From contig CAINHS010000007.1 of NCBI GenBank assembly GCA_903848955.1, forward strand, positions 62,001 through 126,000: 64,000 nt of DNA, written 5' to 3'. A model generated the notes under the pieces. The model was not told the DNA's origin. It searched no databases and saw only the letters and a list, made by a program, of their open reading frames with translations. Both the position numbers and the translations under genes were made by a program. Source of the stretch: an uncultured beta proteobacterium (GTDB taxonomy: Bacteria; Pseudomonadota; Gammaproteobacteria; Burkholderiales; Rhodocyclaceae). Positions 62,757-64,000 of this stretch are shown one piece after another; positions within the stretch are counted from its first letter, which is position 1; every line of letters starts with the position of its first letter.

Positions 62757-63745
62757 GTACGGACAAGACCCTCGCTATCCTCGGCACCGGCATCTACCTC
62801 CCGCCGGCGCATCCGGTGTGCGAGGTGGCCGCCGCTGCCGGGGCTGACGTGAGCAACTACCAGGGCTGGCCGAACGTGTGCCATGCCGGGCCGGACGACC
62901 ACCCGGGCAGCATGGGGGCCACGGCCCTCAAGGCCGCTCTGGCCGATGCCGGAGTGGCGCCCGAGGAACTCCGGCTGGTGCTGTTCGCCGGCATCTCGCG
63001 GGACTATCTGCCTTCCTTTTCCGTGGCCACCGAGATCATGAAGGACTGCGGCGCCGGGGGCCACTGCCTGGGGCTGGACATGACCATCGGCTGCCTGGGC
63101 GCCCTGTCGGCCCTGGACATGGCGCAGGGCTGGCTCAACACCCACGGCGGTGGCGTGGCGGCCATCGTCACCGCCGAACGCTGGTCCTACACTGTGGATC
63201 ATGGCTCGGTGGCGAGCATGGGGCTCTGGGCGCATGGCGACGGTGCCGGCGCCGCCGTGGTTTCCACGGGAAACTGCCATGGCGTCAAGGCGAACTTCCA
63301 CGGGGCGGAATTCACCACCCAGAGCGACCTTAACGGCCTGGTGCTGGTCAAGTACGGCGGCACGCGCCATCCGCTTGCTCCGGCGGGGGCCAATCCCGCC
63401 GAGCGCCTTTTCATGGGCGCCTCCCGGGCCGACATCCGCGAACGCTATGTCTACGGATATTCGAGCAGCCTGGAGGCCATGAAGACGCGCTTCGGCATTT
63501 CTCCCGGCCGGGTGATCATCAACCAGACGGCCGCCCTGTTCCTGCATCTCATCGCCCAGGTGATCGGAATTCCCATCGAGCACTTTCTGCTGACCGGGCC
63601 CGAGACAGGACACGTCGGCTCGGCGGATCTGCTGATCGGCCTGGATCGCATGCTGAAGTCGGGGCCCTGCCAAGAGCCCTACCTGCTGGCCGGCAGCACG
63701 CCCTACGCCTTCGGTGCGGGGCTGCTGATGCCGCCGACGTCATAG
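62753..63745 (+). CDS. 3-oxoacyl-ACP synthase III-like protein, noncanonical active site
   Basis: 330 residues. Thiolase-fold condensing enzyme: LAILGTGIYLPPAHPVCE, GATALKAALADAGVAPEELRLVLFAGIS, nucleophile Cys in DMTIGCLGALSALDMAQGWL, ERWSYTVD. Where FabH has the HQAN His and GNTSAAS Asn, this protein has IINQTAALFLH and TGHVGSADLLIG, so the classical Cys-His-Asn triad is not kept. It may use a different acyl chemistry. It starts within the stop of the selenoprotein gene (ATGA), so the two are translationally coupled. Confidence 0.85.
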   Translation: MSTDKTLAILGTGIYLPPAHPVCEVAAAAGADVSNYQGWPNVCHAGPDDHPGSMGATALKAALADAGVAPEELRLVLFAGISRDYLPSFSVATEIMKDCGAGGHCLGLDMTIGCLGALSALDMAQGWLNTHGGGVAAIVTAERWSYTVDHGSVASMGLWAHGDGAGAAVVSTGNCHGVKANFHGAEFTTQSDLNGLVLVKYGGTRHPLAPAGANPAERLFMGASRADIRERYVYGYSSSLEAMKTRFGISPGRVIINQTAALFLHLIAQVIGIPIEHFLLTGPETGHVGSADLLIGLDRMLKSGPCQEPYLLAGSTPYAFGAGLLMPPTS

Positions 63746-63790
63746 CGGCATGGCATTGACCGGGTGCCAGTGGCGGAACACGGAGTCGCG

Positions 63791-64000
63791 ATGGTTTCGA
63801 TGAGCTATGTGGCCTGGATGGCCGAGTTCATGATGTCCTACGGGATCTCCCGGGCGGCGTTGCTGAAGGGCACCGGCCTGGAGGACCGGGATTTGTCGGA
63901 CCCCGCTGGCGGCATTTCGGATGTGCAGCACATCTGCCTGCTGCGCAACGCCCTGAAGCTGAGCCGCGACCCCGCCCTCGGGCTGGCCCTGGGGAGCAAC
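63791..64000 (+). CDS. AraC-family transcriptional regulator, 3'-truncated by the window edge
   Basis: 70 codons are visible from ATG 63791 (GTG 63764 in frame is an alternative) and the frame is open at the window end. SYVAWMAEFMMSYGISRAALLKGTGLEDRDLSDPAGGISDVQHICLLRNALKLSRDPALGLALGSN matches the N-terminal effector domain of AraC-type regulators of the OruR/arabinose-binding class. The HTH part would lie beyond base 64000. Probably regulates the adjacent selenoprotein locus. Confidence 0.75.
   Translation, partial: MVSMSYVAWMAEFMMSYGISRAALLKGTGLEDRDLSDPAGGISDVQHICLLRNALKLSRDPALGLALGSN

Overview
The window is a GC-rich, gene-dense chromosomal segment of a betaproteobacterium, probably Rhodocyclales/Sterolibacterium-like. 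The placement rests on gene order and protein style (rpe...gph-trpEGDC, rsmI/yraN-diaA-dolP, ssb-MFS-//-uvrA, TRAP and TAXI transporters, many c-di-GMP proteins); no rRNA is present to confirm it.

Layout. 1-4168: end of a pilus/pseudopilin assembly cluster (PilN/GspL-like, coiled-coil PilO-like, small periplasmic protein, two related pseudopilins). A DUF433/PIN-like toxin-antitoxin pair is lodged between two copies of a 45-bp prepilin N-terminal sequence. 4181-12783: galE, rpe and gph, with a signalling block (PhnD-like lipoprotein, hybrid histidine kinase, chemoreceptor) between rpe and gph. 12785-17240: a candidate Trp leader peptide and trpE-trpG-trpD-trpC, broken by two copies of an inverted-repeat element, one holding a decayed GxxExxY gene. 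17237-19759: REC-PAS-PP2C phosphatase and REC-HATPase (RsbU/RsbW-like). 19846-24153: RND efflux pair with a palindromic operator at the adaptor start; the pump gene carries an in-frame copy of the same element. 24256-28227: CbiX, MFS, hydroxyacid dehydrogenase, TerC-Usp fusion. 28239-32033: TRAP transporter. 32275-32732: RNase P RNA. 32708-41535: DUF3025, lipoprotein, pyrC, rsmI/yraN-HIRAN-diaA-dolP, rfaE2, TAXI protein, ssb, MFS. 41588-44091: a degenerate c-di-GMP pair. 44411-50023: uvrA, small unknown gene, SulP-cNMP permease. 50097-53008: HDOD and PAS-GGDEF-EAL. 53421-57711: pntAB and corA.

The most notable part is 57909-64000. selB is followed 8 nt later by a complete tRNA-Sec gene (anticodon UCA). 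Downstream is a three-gene run: an uncharacterised WTDGLP-type protein, a 195-codon gene whose in-frame UGA forms the motif U-G-S-C, and a FabH-like condensing-enzyme homologue lacking the usual His/Asn. A bacterial-SECIS-like hairpin lies 18 nt after the UGA, and the readthrough frame ends in an ATGA overlap with the next gene, so the UGA is very likely selenocysteine. Together with a 3'-truncated AraC-type regulator this looks like a selenoprotein locus next to its own decoding machinery; its biochemical role is unknown to me.
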